A DNA stretch of 64,000 bases from Canna indica (GCA_034359265.1 CP136896.1:10137501-10201500), one strand, 5' to 3'. Counted from the first letter of the stretch, positions 22,145-34,222 are shown. The notes: generated from the sequence alone by a model not told the origin. Numbers and translations are program-made.

Positions 22145-24180
22145 CTAAATATCATTTTCAAACTTCTCAACGTCCGTTAAATATTCTTCAATAGTCGATC
22201 GATTGGACTTTCGAAGCCAATCGTGTACACATATCAAACATTCCACCACCCTCGGAGTCAAAAAACTTCTAAATGGATCAAGAATCCTCCCGCCAGCACT
22301 TAAAGCACATTCACAAGCTACTGTGAATATAGGAACAACCAAGATATCTCGAACCATGTGTGAGAGAATTGGAAATCTCTCCGAATTAAGCTTCCACCAC
22401 TTGAGGATATCAAAGTCATCCCTATTTTCCTACAACACCTCATCTAAATACAAATCAAGTTCAGATTTCTCATCAACATTTCCACTCTCTATTCTTTGTT
22501 TCTTGGCAATTAACCTGTAGTGCCCTCTTGGTCTATTACCAGCCAATTCATTGCTTGAAGTAGGGTTTGATGGAATTGTTTCACTTGAATGACCACTCTC
22601 AATTTATAACAAATTTTTGTATTTCTTAAAAATGTCATAAAGTGCCTCCTTCACTCTTTCAAACAAATAGTTACCTTCATTTTTACCATAAATGTCGGAA
22701 AGCAACCTTCATAACCATGAATTTGTCACGAGGATCAAGAACAGCGAAAAAAACAGGTTTATTCATTCAGTCAATATTTTCCCAATATTTATCAAACTTT
22801 GCCTTCATCTTTGTACCCATTACCTTCACATTTGAATCATTACTTCAGGTCCACTCTAGGATTGCACAGAGTAGGTCACTAATTTTAGTCCAAAATGTGT
22901 TAGATGTAACATATAAAGAGTTAGAAATATGTATAGTGGTATTATAAAAAAGCCCCAGCATTCTCCTCACGACATCCCAATCCATGGAACCCTTTGAATT
23001 TGCTTCTACCTCAACTCTGAAGTATAGATCTTCTAACTCAAATCTTTCAAATGTCTTCTCATACTTCTTGGCTACACTCAACATCAAGTAAGAGGAATTT
23101 CATCTGATGCACGCATCTAAACACAATGTACTCTTGCATTTAACTTGTACTGAATCAGCACACTCCTTGAATTTCTTAAGCCTGGTCGGAGAACTTCTAA
23201 TATATTTCACTACCTCCCTGATCCACCTAATTGCAGGATCCAAGTCTTTAAGCCATCTTGCACAATCAAGTTAATTATATGAGCTATGCACCTCATGTAT
23301 AAATACTTGCCATTTGCAATAACAGTCCCAGTTAATTAATTTCCTCTTCAAGTGCTCAACAGCTACATCATTTGAACTCGCATTATCTACTGTAACACTG
23401 AACACTTTATCTGTCCCCCACTTCAGTATGCATGTCTCAATTGCCCTGCCAATAGACTCACCCTTATGACTAGAGATTGGACACAAATTCAAAATTTTCT
23501 TGTGTAGCTTTCAATCTCTATCAATGAAATAGGCTGTGATGCACATATAGTTGATTTGTTGAATGGACGTCCACGTGTCAGTTGTTATGGAAATTCGTTG
23601 ATCATTCCTTTTCAAATATTTTTTCAACAAAGACTTCTCATCCATATATAACTGAAAAATATCACGTGAAACAGTCCATCTTGAAGAGATTTTAAATCTT
23701 GGACATGCATCATGCATAAACTCTACAAAACCTTCTGATTAAACAAACTTAAAAGGAAACTCATCAATGATAATCATGCGTGCAAGACTTTTTCTGATAT
23801 TGGCTTGATCAAACTTCCAATTAAACAACATACCAGTATTGTCACCATCTCCCAATGGTTGTAAAAACAACTCTGTCTGTGTTCTATTTTCGTTCCTTGG
23901 TATCTTCTTAATTATATGTTCTAACATGATAGTTGAGCGCACTTGTCTCATTCTTCTTTGAATCAGCAACATATTCTTTTTGGCAATATTAGCATTTGCC
24001 TCTGATGTAACCTTTCTCTTTATCAACATACACTTCAAAGTGTTCTCACACTTTTGACATTTGTTTTGGCGGCTCTGTTGATTTTCCGATTTTACTGTTT
24101 TCGGATATATTTTTCCTTTTGTTGCTTCCAACTCTAGCTCCGAGAATAGATACTAGCAATGTATTTGAATTTGCCTCTTC
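22145..24180 (-). pseudogene. hAT transposase (RICESLEEPER type), broken
   Basis: From 24180 down, the fragments follow the order of the plant hAT transposase. There is a Cys pair region at the N-terminus (KCQKCENTLKC, possibly the BED zinc finger), then FNWKFDQANIRKSLARMIII, then HDACPRFKISSRWTVSRDIF and ITTDTWTSIQQINYMCITAY (start of the RNase H-like catalytic core), then VTVDNASSNDVAVEHLKRKL. The C-terminus has the dimerisation region VVPIFTVACECALSAGGRIL and RSFLTPRVVECLICVHDWLR. At least five frame breaks separate them. The core AHILNLIV region is decayed (compare 23270-23300). It is non-functional. Confidence 0.88.
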
Positions 24181-24279
24181 TTGCGAGTGGGACATCTAAC
24201 ATTTTTATTTTTAGTCATTTCAGCAACAGTCAACAGATGAAACCATACATGATACAGATTAAACTAGTAGGGGCAGCAA

Positions 24280-24990
24280 TTAGTCTACTGCACCCAAGGC
24301 AATAACAGCTGATGAGGCAACCATATAGAAATTGAAGATGACCTACCTTAATTAACACTAATTGAATTTGTATTTGATAAACTAACACTAATTAATTAAA
24401 CTAACACTAAGACAGTAATTAAAATTACAAATTAAACCAGTAGGAGTATCTACTGAGAAAATAGATTTATCAAACACAAATCAAACTTAAACTAATGAAA
24501 CTTAAACTAATTAAACAGTTTAAACTTATCATTTAAAATTACATTTATTGGTGAAACAGTGTTTAAACTAGTTGATAAACTAGTTCAACTAATGAAACTA
24601 ACACTTGAAACTAATGAAACTAATTGAAAAACAGTGTTTAAACTAGGTCAATGTTTAAACAGATGTTTAAAATTACAATTTAAACTAACACTAATTAAAC
24701 TTGTATTTGATAAACTAATGAAACTTAAACTAATTAATCTAACACAAATTAAACTTGTATTTGATAAACTATATAACAATAATTAAACATTTAAACAACT
24801 GAGAAAAGTAATGAAGAGACAGATTTATCAAGTATCATCTAATCAAACTTAAACTAATGAAACTAAGCCTTTACAAAAACTATGAAACTAATTACTGAAA
24901 ACCAACACTAATAAGAAAACACAGATTTATCAAGTATCATCTAATCAAACTTAAACTAATTAAACCGGAGAAGAGAGTGAGAAAAGCCGG
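24280..24990. repeat. A/T-rich reiterated subterminal region of the hAT element
   Basis: Variants of AAACTAATGAAACTTAAACT and AACTTGTATTTGATAAACTA recur many times over 700 bp. The block AGATTTATCAAGTATCATCT occurs at least twice. This is the region between transposase start and putative promoter and looks like repeated local duplication. No gene is present. Confidence 0.65.
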
Positions 24991-25253
24991 AAATTAGTAG
25001 ATTACCTTTGCCGGCGATTTGGGGGTGTGAGTGCCGACTGCTCACTACCGACTTGCCGAGTGCCGACTGGCCCGAGTGCCGACTACCGTGGCCGAGCCGG
25101 AGTGTCACGTCACCGTCGCGTGGGGTGGTTGGGTGGGGGAGCCACCGAGCCGAGGAGTCTCCTGTTGCCGTTCGCCGAGATGCCGAGTCGGGGAGGCTGG
25201 GAAAGGGGTTGTCGAGTGAGTGTTAGGGTTGTCGAGTCTCGATTAGAGTTTTA

Positions 25254-26085
25254 GGGTCTGTTTGGTTAGCGAAACCAAATCTGTTTTCATGGTTTCAGTT
25301 TCACTGAAACCAAAACTGCTTACGAAAACGTGTTTGGTTTAGTGTTTTCGTGAAACTGAATCGAAACCAGAATGAAAATGAAACCAGTTTTCTTAATAAA
25401 AATGAAAACAACAGAATGTTGTTTTCTGTGGTTTCGAGACTGTCGGTTTCGTTATCAAAATGCTGTGACAACTTTGTAATTATAAATATTTTTTTTATAA
25501 AATTAATTAATTTAAAAATAAATCAAACTATATCAAATTTTTAAAAATAAAAATAAAAATCATCATTTTTAACTCAAACTTTTATCTTAAATTTATAAAA
25601 TAATTAAACCAATTTATATCTAATTGACTCAAACCCAAATTTTAAATAACTCAATTTTCTTAAAGTTTGTCTATTTATAATTTAATCAAGCCTAAGTTTA
25701 GATCATTGGACTTATTTTTTTTTTGAAATTTTATAATAACTATTAATTAATTTTTATATCTAATTGAACAAAAAAATCTTAAATTACCAATAACTTAATT
25801 AATTAAATCATTTAAATATTTTGTAACCATATTAACAAATATTTAATTTTGTAAACTAACTAAACATTTAATTACTACTAAAAATGTTCAAGAAAAATTA
25901 ATATTATTTTTTATAATCAAATAAATATTTACTGGTTTCAACTAACTAAAACTGATGTTGTTTTTATTAACCAAACGCGTTTTCAGAAAACTGAAAACTA
26001 GAAACCAAAACCAAGTTTTCGAAACCAAGTTTTCAGTTTCACTGAAACCAAACCAAAAAATAATTTTCGCTAACCAAACAGCACC
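25254..26085. mobile_element. PIF/Harbinger-type (Tourist-like) MITE nested in the hAT
   Basis: The 832-bp element has terminal inverted repeats GGGTCTGTTTGGTTAGCG and, inverted, GGTGCTGTTTGGTTAGCG. The trinucleotide TTA flanks both sides (25251-25253 and 26086-26088), the usual target duplication of this superfamily. The outer 100 bp on each side repeat GAAACCAAAAC-type strings. The centre is AT-rich with no transposase. Confidence 0.85.
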
Positions 26086-26663
26086 TTAGGAATCAGGTCG
26101 GGCGGGTAAGTGGGTACCTGGGTATTGGGTAAGGGTTATTTGGTATTTGTTGGGTTTAGGGATACATAGGTAATTAAGTGAATTATTGGGGTAAAATGGT
26201 CATTTTTTATTTTTCGATAAATTCGATTAAAACTAATTTTTTTCGATAAATTCATCGAACCGAACTGAAAACTGAAATCCCAAAAATAATTAACCGAAAA
26301 TCGAACAGAAATTAATTCTGTAAATTTGATTTGGTTAATTAGTTCCTGTCAGTTTGGCCGATTTCGGTTCGGTTCCGGTGAATCCTACTCACCCCTAGCG
26401 GAGAGTTTGTTGAAATATGTGAAGACCATAGGGTCTCAGGCTTCGAGGTCTTCAATGCCTCTTGGCCCGGAGGCAGTCGAGCTGTTCGTGCCTTCGGACT
26501 CCCCGACTCCCCCAAGATCACCTCTGAGACAGTGGAAGAGGGTTAGGGGTGCTGGTGAGGGTCCAGTCTCTCGAACAGTTGTGCTCCTGATGGAGGGTGA
26601 TGTTGGTGCGCCCGAGGTGGCGATGGCAAATCGTCTACCGATGTCTTTGTGGCTGGTTGTACC

Positions 26664-27230
26664 TAGGGATGTCAATGGGGCGGGGCGGGTACGGGGGGTG
26701 CCTACTCGCTACCCGCCCCGCGAAAAAAATGGGTACTCATTACCCGTTTATTCCCCGCATGTATCAAAAATGGATACTCATTTAATTACCCGCGGGGGGA
26801 CGGATACCCACGGGTATTGGCGGGTACCCATGACACTTTAAAAAAATGTAAATTGCAATATTTTAATAACACTTCAACTCTTCAAGCATTTTGCTAACAA
26901 CTTCAAATATAACAAATTCATTTTGATAAACACACAAAATTTTGATAATAACATCATTATAAGATTTCAAAACATAAAGTATATGAGTACTGAATTAGGT
27001 TAGGTTTTTTTAGTATATGTACTGAGGGTAATATTGTAATTTACTAATTCTCGTGGGTAACGGGTACCCGCGGGTACGAGTACTATAATACATGTACCCG
27101 TCCCATATAATAAATGGATAAGAAAAATTATCCGCGAAATCCCCGCGGATAGGAAATTACCCCCCATACCCATCATAAATGGGTAAATACCCGTGGATAC
27201 CCGCCTAAACGGGTAATATTACCATCCCTA
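26664..27230. mobile_element. Non-autonomous hAT element (567 bp)
   Basis: The ends are TAGGGATGTCAATGGGG and, on the right, CGGGTAATATTACCATCCCTA's inverted partner. The exact 8-bp target duplication GTTGTACC lies at 26656-26663 and 27231-27238. Subterminal regions are full of CGGGTACCCG-like strings on both sides. It interrupts the same plus-strand retroelement ORF that the 5.3-kb hAT interrupts. Confidence 0.92.
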
Positions 27231-28369
27231 GTTGTACCTTTTGGTGGTCGCAAGTGCGTTCGCCTTAGTGGCCAGGTGGAGTTCCCTGAGGGGGTGGATC
27301 TATGGGATTTTTATCAGACCCATCTTTCCTTGAGTGGTGGACTAAGGAGGTTTTTGTCATAGCGTCAGAGGCTTATTCTCGCGAGGTTGAGCCACTGAAG
27401 TGGGCCTTGGAGTCCAAAAAGGGTGAGATTGATCGTTTCCACGCTCGGGTGAAGGAGGTAGAAAGCCACTCTGCGGTCGCAAGGGTGGAGCTGACTAGGC
27501 TTCTATCAAGACTTGGCTAGGGCCACGATAGAGAGTTCGTGTTTGCAGGCCGAGGCCGAGGTCGAGGCAGCTACAGCTGAGGCGAATAGATGGAGATCTG
27601 TAGCACAAGGCCTTGAGGGCGAGGTGGGCCGATTCAATGATGCTGCCCTTGAGGTGTATACTGAGGGCTTTCACAAGGCGGTCGAGCAAACCCAGCCTTT
27701 TGCCCCTGGAGTTGACTTCTTTGGGGTTGACCTTTCCAAGGAGGTAAGGGGTGGAGTCCTTGTGGATCCTGAGGCCTAGGAGGAAACTCCCAGTTTTCTT
27801 GGTAAGAGGTCACCTTCAGCAATTTTCGACAATTAAGTCGATAACTCATCGGAGTTCGTTTCCTGAGCAATCAGCTCAATTGTTCTCCCTTTGACCCAAG
27901 TGGGGGTTTGAAGGCGTCCGACTTCAGCTCCGTCGTCGATGATCTCGGCTCTTGCTCCGGCATCGTTCTCTTCAGCGATGAACATACCTATCAAGGTGTC
28001 CTGCGCGGACCAAGTCCTCAAGTTGATCCCCGAGTACTACACAATCTTATGTAGTATGTCCGTAGGTGTCATGGAAGTCACATTTCTTGCTCATGTTGGC
28101 GTTAGATAAAAGCTTCTGCTTTTCAGCGTTGGCAGGGTGCTTGCGGAGTTTGAAGTCGTAGATTTCACGAAAGATGGTTTCCTTCCGGGTATTAAAAGGA
28201 GTATACCTTTCATATCGAGCTTTCGGGCAAGGTGGTGACCTCGACCCTCTGTTGTTATTCTGTTCGCGACGACTGCCATCTTCTCTTTTTTTGTCTGCCC
28301 ATTTGGACTTTCTGTCTTTGATGTTCTGCATGTCGGCTTTTCTGACCTCACGAAGTTCTTCCATCTCTA

Positions 28370-31300
28370 TAGGGATGGCAATTGGAACTGGTTAACCGAA
28401 CTGCAAAATCCAATTTTGGATAATGATTTTGCGATTTGGTTTCAGTTTCGATTAGTGAAACTCAAAAATCATTTTCAAAATGGTTCGGTTTCGGTTACCA
28501 GGTCACGGATAACCGATAACTGAAATCGGTTATAAGTTTTGATTTTAGTTATTGGTTATTTGCGGTTAACCGGTACCCGAAACCGTTAAAATATAAAGTA
28601 TTAGATTATAACCCGAAATTTGTTACCTGTTTACCTTTATGTATAAAAACCTAAAATCTAAGTATCTAACCCTAATTTTCTCTCAGTCGACAACCGACTC
28701 CCATCACCCGTTCACCACTCTCGACTCACTCGGCCCTCGCACTCGCCGACTCCCATCACCACTCGACTCCACGTATCTCCCCCCTCGGTCCTCGGTGTCG
28801 GTGACCCTCTCCGACTCCCGACCACTCGGCGACCCTCGTCGACTCCCATCACCACTCGACTGATACTCTCAGCGGCGACGGCTTCCCAGCACTCCAGCAG
28901 ACCAACACTCCTCATACACTCGAAGACGGCCTCCCCCTCGGTGGTGGACTGGTTGATTTCGGTACGTCTTCTTCTTCAATTTGATCATTCTTCTTTTGCA
29001 GTTTAAATTTCACTGAACTATTTCGGCCTAATTGCTCTTATGTTCCATCCCGATTTACAAACATTACTGACAAGTTCTTGTAATTCATCAGGCCTGCTTT
29101 GTACATGTTGGATTTTCGAAAGTAGATTTCTATCTACCTAGGGTGATATAGGTATGCTTCTTTGCTAGTATGTCCGGGTATGTTTGAGGATCTAAATAGT
29201 TGTCCATTTGAGATAGTGTAAATATGATTATGATAATTCCTACTTGTGGATGTATGTGTATATACATTGACTGAACTGAGATTTTGAAATTTAGGATCTA
29301 ATACTTGGCATGTTTTTAGTCATATTTGAGATTGAAATGTTCATTTTAGTGCATTTAAATTTGATCAAGAGACATCTCGAAGAGAATTAGCGTATGCTAT
29401 CATCGTACACGAGTATCCTCTTGTCATTGTTGATCATGTAAGGTTCAGAAGGTTTACAACTAGTCTTCAACCTATATTCAAGATGATTTCTCGCAACACT
29501 ATCAAAAGTGATATTATGAAAATTTATAATGTGGAGAAGGATAAGCTGCAACATATGTTAGAGAATGTTGAAAGTTGAATAGCAACACTACATACATGTG
29601 AACTTCTAACCAAAAAAGGGGTATATGTCAGTAACTGCTCATTACATTGATGATTCTTGGGTTTTACAACATCGTATTCTAAGGTAATTTTTATTTTATT
29701 ATTGGGTTTAAATTTGTGATAGTTTTATTTTATTTATTTAATAGTAAAAGTATTTTTAATTTTATAGGTTTGTTTATGTTCCTGCACCTCGTACAATGGA
29801 TGTTCTAGCTAAAAAAATGATTGAAAGTTTGACACAATGGAATATTGAAACAAAGATGAGCACTATAACAATTGATAATTGCAGTTCCAATGATGGCATG
29901 ATTAGACTTGTTCAAAAAAAATTAAGTAATGAATTATTACTTCAAGGAAAACTTGTTCATATGAGATGTTGTGCTCACATTTTGAATCTTATTGTGAAAG
30001 ATAACTTGTCTATTATAGAAGGTTCTATTGAAACAATTCGTGATAATGTATCATTTTGGTATGCTAGTCCATCAAGAGTTGAGAAGTTTGAAGATGTTGC
30101 TCGTCAATTAAAAATTTCTTGTACAAAGAAATTAGCTCTTGATTACAAAACATGATGGAATTCTACCTATATGATGCTTCAATCTGCCTTAGAATACAAT
30201 GAAGTTTTTCTTAGGTTGAAACTTAGAGAAAAAGCTCATTGTACATTACCAACAGAGAAGGATTGGGAAATGACAATGAAGCTTATACCGAAATTGCAAC
30301 ACTTTTTTAATACAACTGAATTATTTTTAGGGGGAGATTATTCTACCGCTAATGTATTCTTCACTCGAGTTTGTAAACTTCGGAACAAAATACTTTCATG
30401 GAAAATTTCAGAAGAAGCGGTTATTAGGAAAATGGCAAAAAAAAATGTTCGAAAAGTTTGAAAAGTATTGGAGTGTTGTTTATATTGTATTGACTGTGAC
30501 AATTTTTTTAGATCCGAGGTACAAATTGAGAATTATGGAATATTATTATCCTACAATTTATGGTGACACTGCATATCTAGAGATTAAAAAGATCAGGAGA
30601 ACTCTTTTTGATATATTACATGAGTATCAATCTAGGATCATCAATTCTCAAAGTCTCACTTCTCAAATTTCTCATGCTCAACATACGGATATGGTTGATG
30701 ATGTACACGAGAACTTGCATGATTTCCTTGAATCCCCGGGTGATGTGATTGTTAAATTTGAGATTAATCAGTATTTGGATGATGGTCGTTTGCCACTAAC
30801 TCGTGACTTTGATATTCTTAGTTGGTGGAAGTCAAATGGATTGAAATATCCTACTCTACAAAGAATTGCTCAAGATTTTATTGTCATTCCAAATTCTACA
30901 GTTGCCTCAGAGGCAGCCTTTTGCACTAGTGGAAGGGTAGTTAGTGCTCATCGAAGTAGACTAACTACATATCATATACTTTAGAGCCATTGATGTGCAC
31001 ACAAAGTTAGTTATCCATCAACATGGAAGGTATGATACATATCATATATTGTGTCTAGATAAACTACATAAATTTTATTAATATTAATATACTTTTTTTT
31101 TCTTTAATGTAGATTTATGTTCTATTGCAAACTCAAATTGTATTTGCTTGGTCGATGAAGAAGAAGATGTTCAATAAGCTTTATTGGTTTGAAATAATTT
31201 CATAATTTAATGTTTTGTTCTTTATCATTTGTATTAATAACATTTTTATTATTTGGTTATAGGCCTGAAGAATGTGGAGCTTCAAATGCATTTTACAATT

Positions 31301-31994
31301 GCTTATGTTTATGAAAATTTATGGACTTAGAATTTTCTTAATTTTCTTGGACATTTGAATTTTAGACTACTTGATTATGTTTATCGGTTTATGTAATATG
31401 ATGATTGTGGTGGAAATGTAGTGTGTTGTCAAGTAAAATGGATGATGAATGGATGTATTTTTTGGAAATGTGATTTATGTAGTTTATGTAATTGTTGAGT
31501 GTTGACAATTGTTGAAATCCACCTTGCAATGCACATTGAAATGCTTGTGGAAAGAAATGCAGTTTATGTAATTGTTGAGTAATTGTTGACAATTTACGTG
31601 GAAATTCAGTTTGTGTAAATTGTTGAGTGGAAATACAGTCTATGAATTATAATTTGTAAATTGTTTACTGTGTATTTTTTGGAAATGCAGTTTATGAATT
31701 TGGAAATAACAGTTTTTTTTTTTTTGAAAATGTAGTTTATGAATTTTTTGTTTATTTCAATTGTAAAGTATATACTTAAATCTTTGAATCAGTTAACCGG
31801 TTAGTAAAGGATAACTGATTCTATTAGAACCAGAAAATTCGGTTTCGATTATCCGCGGATAACCAAGACCGAGACGATTTCGATTTCAAATATAGGTTTT
31901 TGAAACCGACCAATTTCGGTTTCGGTTAGCGAGTTTGAAAATCGGTTTCACTTAACCCCCAAAAGTGTGATTAACCGAACCGTTGTCATCCCTA
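28370..31994 (+). mobile_element. hAT DNA transposon, 3.6 kb, decayed
   Basis: The ends are TAGGGATGGCAATTGG on the left and GTTGTCATCCCTA on the right. The exact 8-bp target duplication CATCTCTA lies at 28362-28369 and 31995-32002. Subterminal regions carry repeated GGTTAACCG and CGGTTTCGGTT strings. A CT-rich, GC-rich leader occupies 28680-28960. The transposase lies on the plus strand. The element splits the retroelement gag. Confidence 0.95.
29345..30984 (+). pseudogene. hAT transposase (RICESLEEPER type), near-complete but broken
   Basis: The first exon starts around FDQETSRRELAYAIIVHEYP and ends near 29682. An intron of about 85 bp (AG|GTAATT to TTATAG|GT) follows. The second exon has PAPRTMDVLAKKMIESL, ITIDNCSSNDGM, MRCCAHILNLIVKDNL, WNSTYMMLQSALEYNE, FLDPRYKLRIMEYYYP, then WWKSNGLKYPTLQRIAQDFI and STVASEAAFCTSGRVVSAHR (dimerisation region). 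No BED zinc finger is seen upstream. There is a stop just before WNSTY where the family has an Arg codon (TGA in place of CGA). There is also a one-base frameshift in a run of nine A at about 30436-30445. Otherwise the core is well kept. Confidence 0.9.
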
Positions 31995-32685
31995 CATCTC
32001 TATAAAACTTGTGGCTTTCTCTTGGAACTCGGTCATATCTCTGGGTTTTATTAGGGTGATCTGGTCAGTGAAGTGTCCAGGCTTCAGCTCGTATTTGATG
32101 GAGTAAAGCTCGACTCATGGAGTAAATCTAATTGATGGAGTAGCCTAAAATTCCCTTAGGGGTCCATGTTGCCCTTGTTTAACAAAGTGCAGGGCGTCTT
32201 CTGTTTGTAGTAGACTCGAGATGAGGAAAATCGGTAAGGAAGGTGCAAAGAGTTCTGCGAAAGAGTGTATAGATCTCGGTGGGAGGGAAGCAAACCACAG
32301 TAGAGTAATTTTCTCCAAGAAAGTTGGTAAGGCTCTGCAGAGAGCAGGGTCGGTTGCTCCGTTGTAGAGCATCATAGTCCTGAATGTCGTCATGTGTATG
32401 ATAGGGTCGCCCATATCGTCATAGGGCGTTAGAGCAGTCGACAACCTGCAGTTGGATGGAAGGCTCGTTACCATGGCGTGCTCGTCGAAGGATCCTGAGT
32501 CGATAGGGAGGGCAGTCGCAACCTCCACGGCCTTGGAATATTTCTCTCTTCCTTGGCAAGGTGTGTTGGAGATATCATCTCGGATGATGGAAGTTGGTCT
32601 CCTCCTTTTCGAGCGATTGCTTTCTTCATGTTCTGAGCGGTGGCATTCGTGATCTGTCAGGGGTTGTTCTCGGGACTACATCAGT

Positions 32686-33962
32686 TGTTCAAATGGTCAC
32701 ACTAGAGGGGGTGAATGGGGATGAATAGTGTGTTATTTAATCTTTTAGCCTAAATTCAATTTTAGTCGTTTCTTAAACTACTTAAGCAATTTATCAATTT
32801 GGAGAAATGAGATGAAGCAATAGATATAACAATTAAATGCAACTACAATAAACAATGCTAACACAAGGATTTATAGTGGTTTGGCAATATCGTCTATGTA
32901 CTCCACTACATAAGCATTGTACTTAGGATTTAACTCACAAATCCAATAAATTACTAGTAGCTTACAATCGAGGACTTTTCACCGAAAATATCCTACACTC
33001 ACTTCGAAGGCACTTTCACACTCGGAAGTATCCACTTTCACACCGAGTGAGTTTTCCCACCTCAATTCCTAAGAACTACTCTTAACCTAGTTTGCACAAG
33101 TGATTTTATACCTTCTATACCAAGGTGACCACTCAATCACAAGACCACACACTAGATCTTCTTACGCACTTGAGTAAATCAATTTAAAACAAAGTAAAAA
33201 ATAATTCTAAAACAAGAAGACAGTAAAGATGACTTATCACAACAAGAACAACTCTTCTTCTTGAGCCTAGCAACCTTGAAGAGCCCTCCAATTAATATGC
33301 ACTTTAGGATGAGGGATCAAGAGCAAGCTAGGGATTAAGGATTTGAGCAAGTGAGAACTTTGGAGATGTAAGGATTAACTCTTTTTCAGTTTAGGGCATC
33401 AACAACCTGTGTGGAGAGAGTTTGGAGTGGGTATTTATAACCCTCCAAACAAGCCAGCTCACCAACGAGCATTTGTTTGCCCCATTGGCGCTGCCCGGTT
33501 GGTGGCCGACCGATGGCCGGTCAACCGGTCGAGCGACCAGCCACCAACCGGAGCCACCATTGCCTATTTTCGGGCTCTACCGATTGGTGGCCGACTGATG
33601 GGCGGTCGACCGACTGTCGACTGCCCATCGGTCGGCATCCAGGAAATGCACATTTTGGTTGATTTTTCTCGCGTCGTTCGTTTTCGAATTTTGGGTTTCG
33701 ACGTGCATCCATCTTGGAGAGCTCCCCAAGTGTTTTACATTTACTCTAGGCATTTCCTAAGTTTCTTCAGTGCACTCGTCGATCTTCTAGAAATCGGCAC
33801 AAGCTAGACTTGTCGTATCGAGACGATGTCGCGTGCGACGATATCAATTTCAACCCTAATTCAACCTGCGACTTTCATGCTTCAAACTTGTTAAACATAG
33901 TTTGTTATCATCAAAACAATTATCGAGAGAATAGAATGCGAGGGTGAAACCCTCAGCCAACA
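32686..33962. mobile_element. Probable solo LTR (1.28 kb)
   Basis: The segment starts TGTTCAAATGG and ends GCCAACA, giving TGTT...AACA ends. Flanks TCAGT and TCAGC match at four of five bases. Alternatively the repeat ACATCAG seen at both edges could mark the target site. The interior has no coding domains. It contains the string ACTAGAGGGGGTGAATG near its start, common at plant LTR termini, and a TATTTATA box near 33431. ORFs inside it (around 33409-33807) have no motifs. It separates retroelement gag from its leader. Confidence 0.7.
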
Positions 33963-34036
33963 TCAGCATCTCGACTTAGGCTACTAACCATTGGTTTTCT
34001 ACCTCCAGGTCGTTTATTCGACACTGGGATGCTTTT

Positions 34037-34054
34037 GGGGGGGGGGGGGGGGGG
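34037..34054 (+). repeat. G18 homopolymer in the Ty3 leader
   Basis: Eighteen consecutive G lie between GCTTTT and AGTATGG in the untranslated leader of the retroelement. Length could be wrong because such runs are prone to slippage and sequencing error. Confidence 0.9.
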
Positions 34055-34203
34055 AGTATGGTTAGTACCGGAGCGTCGCTCCTCACAGTTTCAGCGTCGC
34101 TAAGTTGCGGATGATCATCGTCCCTGGGGCATTATCGTTGGCATGCGGCGGCGGTCACCTGGCTCCGGGTTCCAACCATTGTAGGGAGATAAGTTTTACT
34201 CAA

Positions 34204-34222
34204 CCCCACGATGGGCATCAAA
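34204..34222 (-). other. Ty3 primer binding site
   Basis: On the minus strand, right after the LTR end GGAACA, the sequence reads TTTGATGCCCATCGTGGGG. This resembles the TTGGCGCC-type primer sites of plant Ty3/Gypsy elements with two or three changes. It sets the LTR edge at 34223 and the element's orientation. Confidence 0.65.

Larger units (their letters stand above)
21126..26397 (-). mobile_element. hAT DNA transposon, 5.3 kb, decayed autonomous type
   Basis: The ends are TAGGGGTGAGCATCGG on the left and the inverted CCTACTCACCCCTA on the right. An exact 8-bp target duplication GCGGAGAG lies at 21118-21125 and 26398-26405. TAG...CTA ends with 8-bp TSDs are diagnostic of hAT. Just inside both ends are repeats of GGTTAACCGAA-like strings. 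The transposase remains lie on the minus strand. A Harbinger MITE sits at 25254-26085, and a GC-rich putative promoter and leader at 25010-25240. Confidence 0.95.
20167..27779 (+). pseudogene. Retroelement antisense ORF with 'putative gypsy type transposon' (Transposase_28-like) domain, broken
   Basis: The plus-strand coding remains begin MAKRSIVVKSEFGTPGKDSD. They continue with DELGVRLPFTDFDHSVLNLM, NVAPTHLHSYSWAYV and PGRKFFALYKSSYKGLK, which fit the plant domain named putative gypsy type transposon. After the two inserts at 21126-26397 and 26664-27230, the ORF resumes with a segment rich in Ala, Glu and Arg (27300-27770) that looks like a coiled coil. Several stops and frameshifts interrupt it (for example after YHRIDSEFVFMY and at 20616). 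It opposes the gag gene, ending only about 50 bp from the latter's last recognisable codons. Confidence 0.7.
27833..32649 (-). pseudogene. Ty3/Gypsy gag, split by a hAT element
   Basis: The right part (32649-32003) reads on the minus strand through KYSKAVEVATALPID and YDDMGDPIIHMTTFRTMMLYN to GATDPALCRALPTFLEKITL, then SLPPRSIHSFAELF and VKQGQHGPLREF. This is the retrotransposon gag capsid-like region. A hAT element (28370-31994) then intervenes. The left part (28369-27833) continues with a KRED-rich segment, RYERYTPFNTRKETIFREI and a CDFHDTYGHTT zinc-knuckle-like end, then loses frame. No protease, reverse transcriptase or integrase follows. Several stops are present. Confidence 0.82.

Noticed and set aside
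33409..33807. ORF of 132 residues within the probable solo LTR
   Set aside because: It lies in an LTR-like segment with GC-rich inverted strings and has no protein domain. It is best explained by chance in GC-rich DNA.
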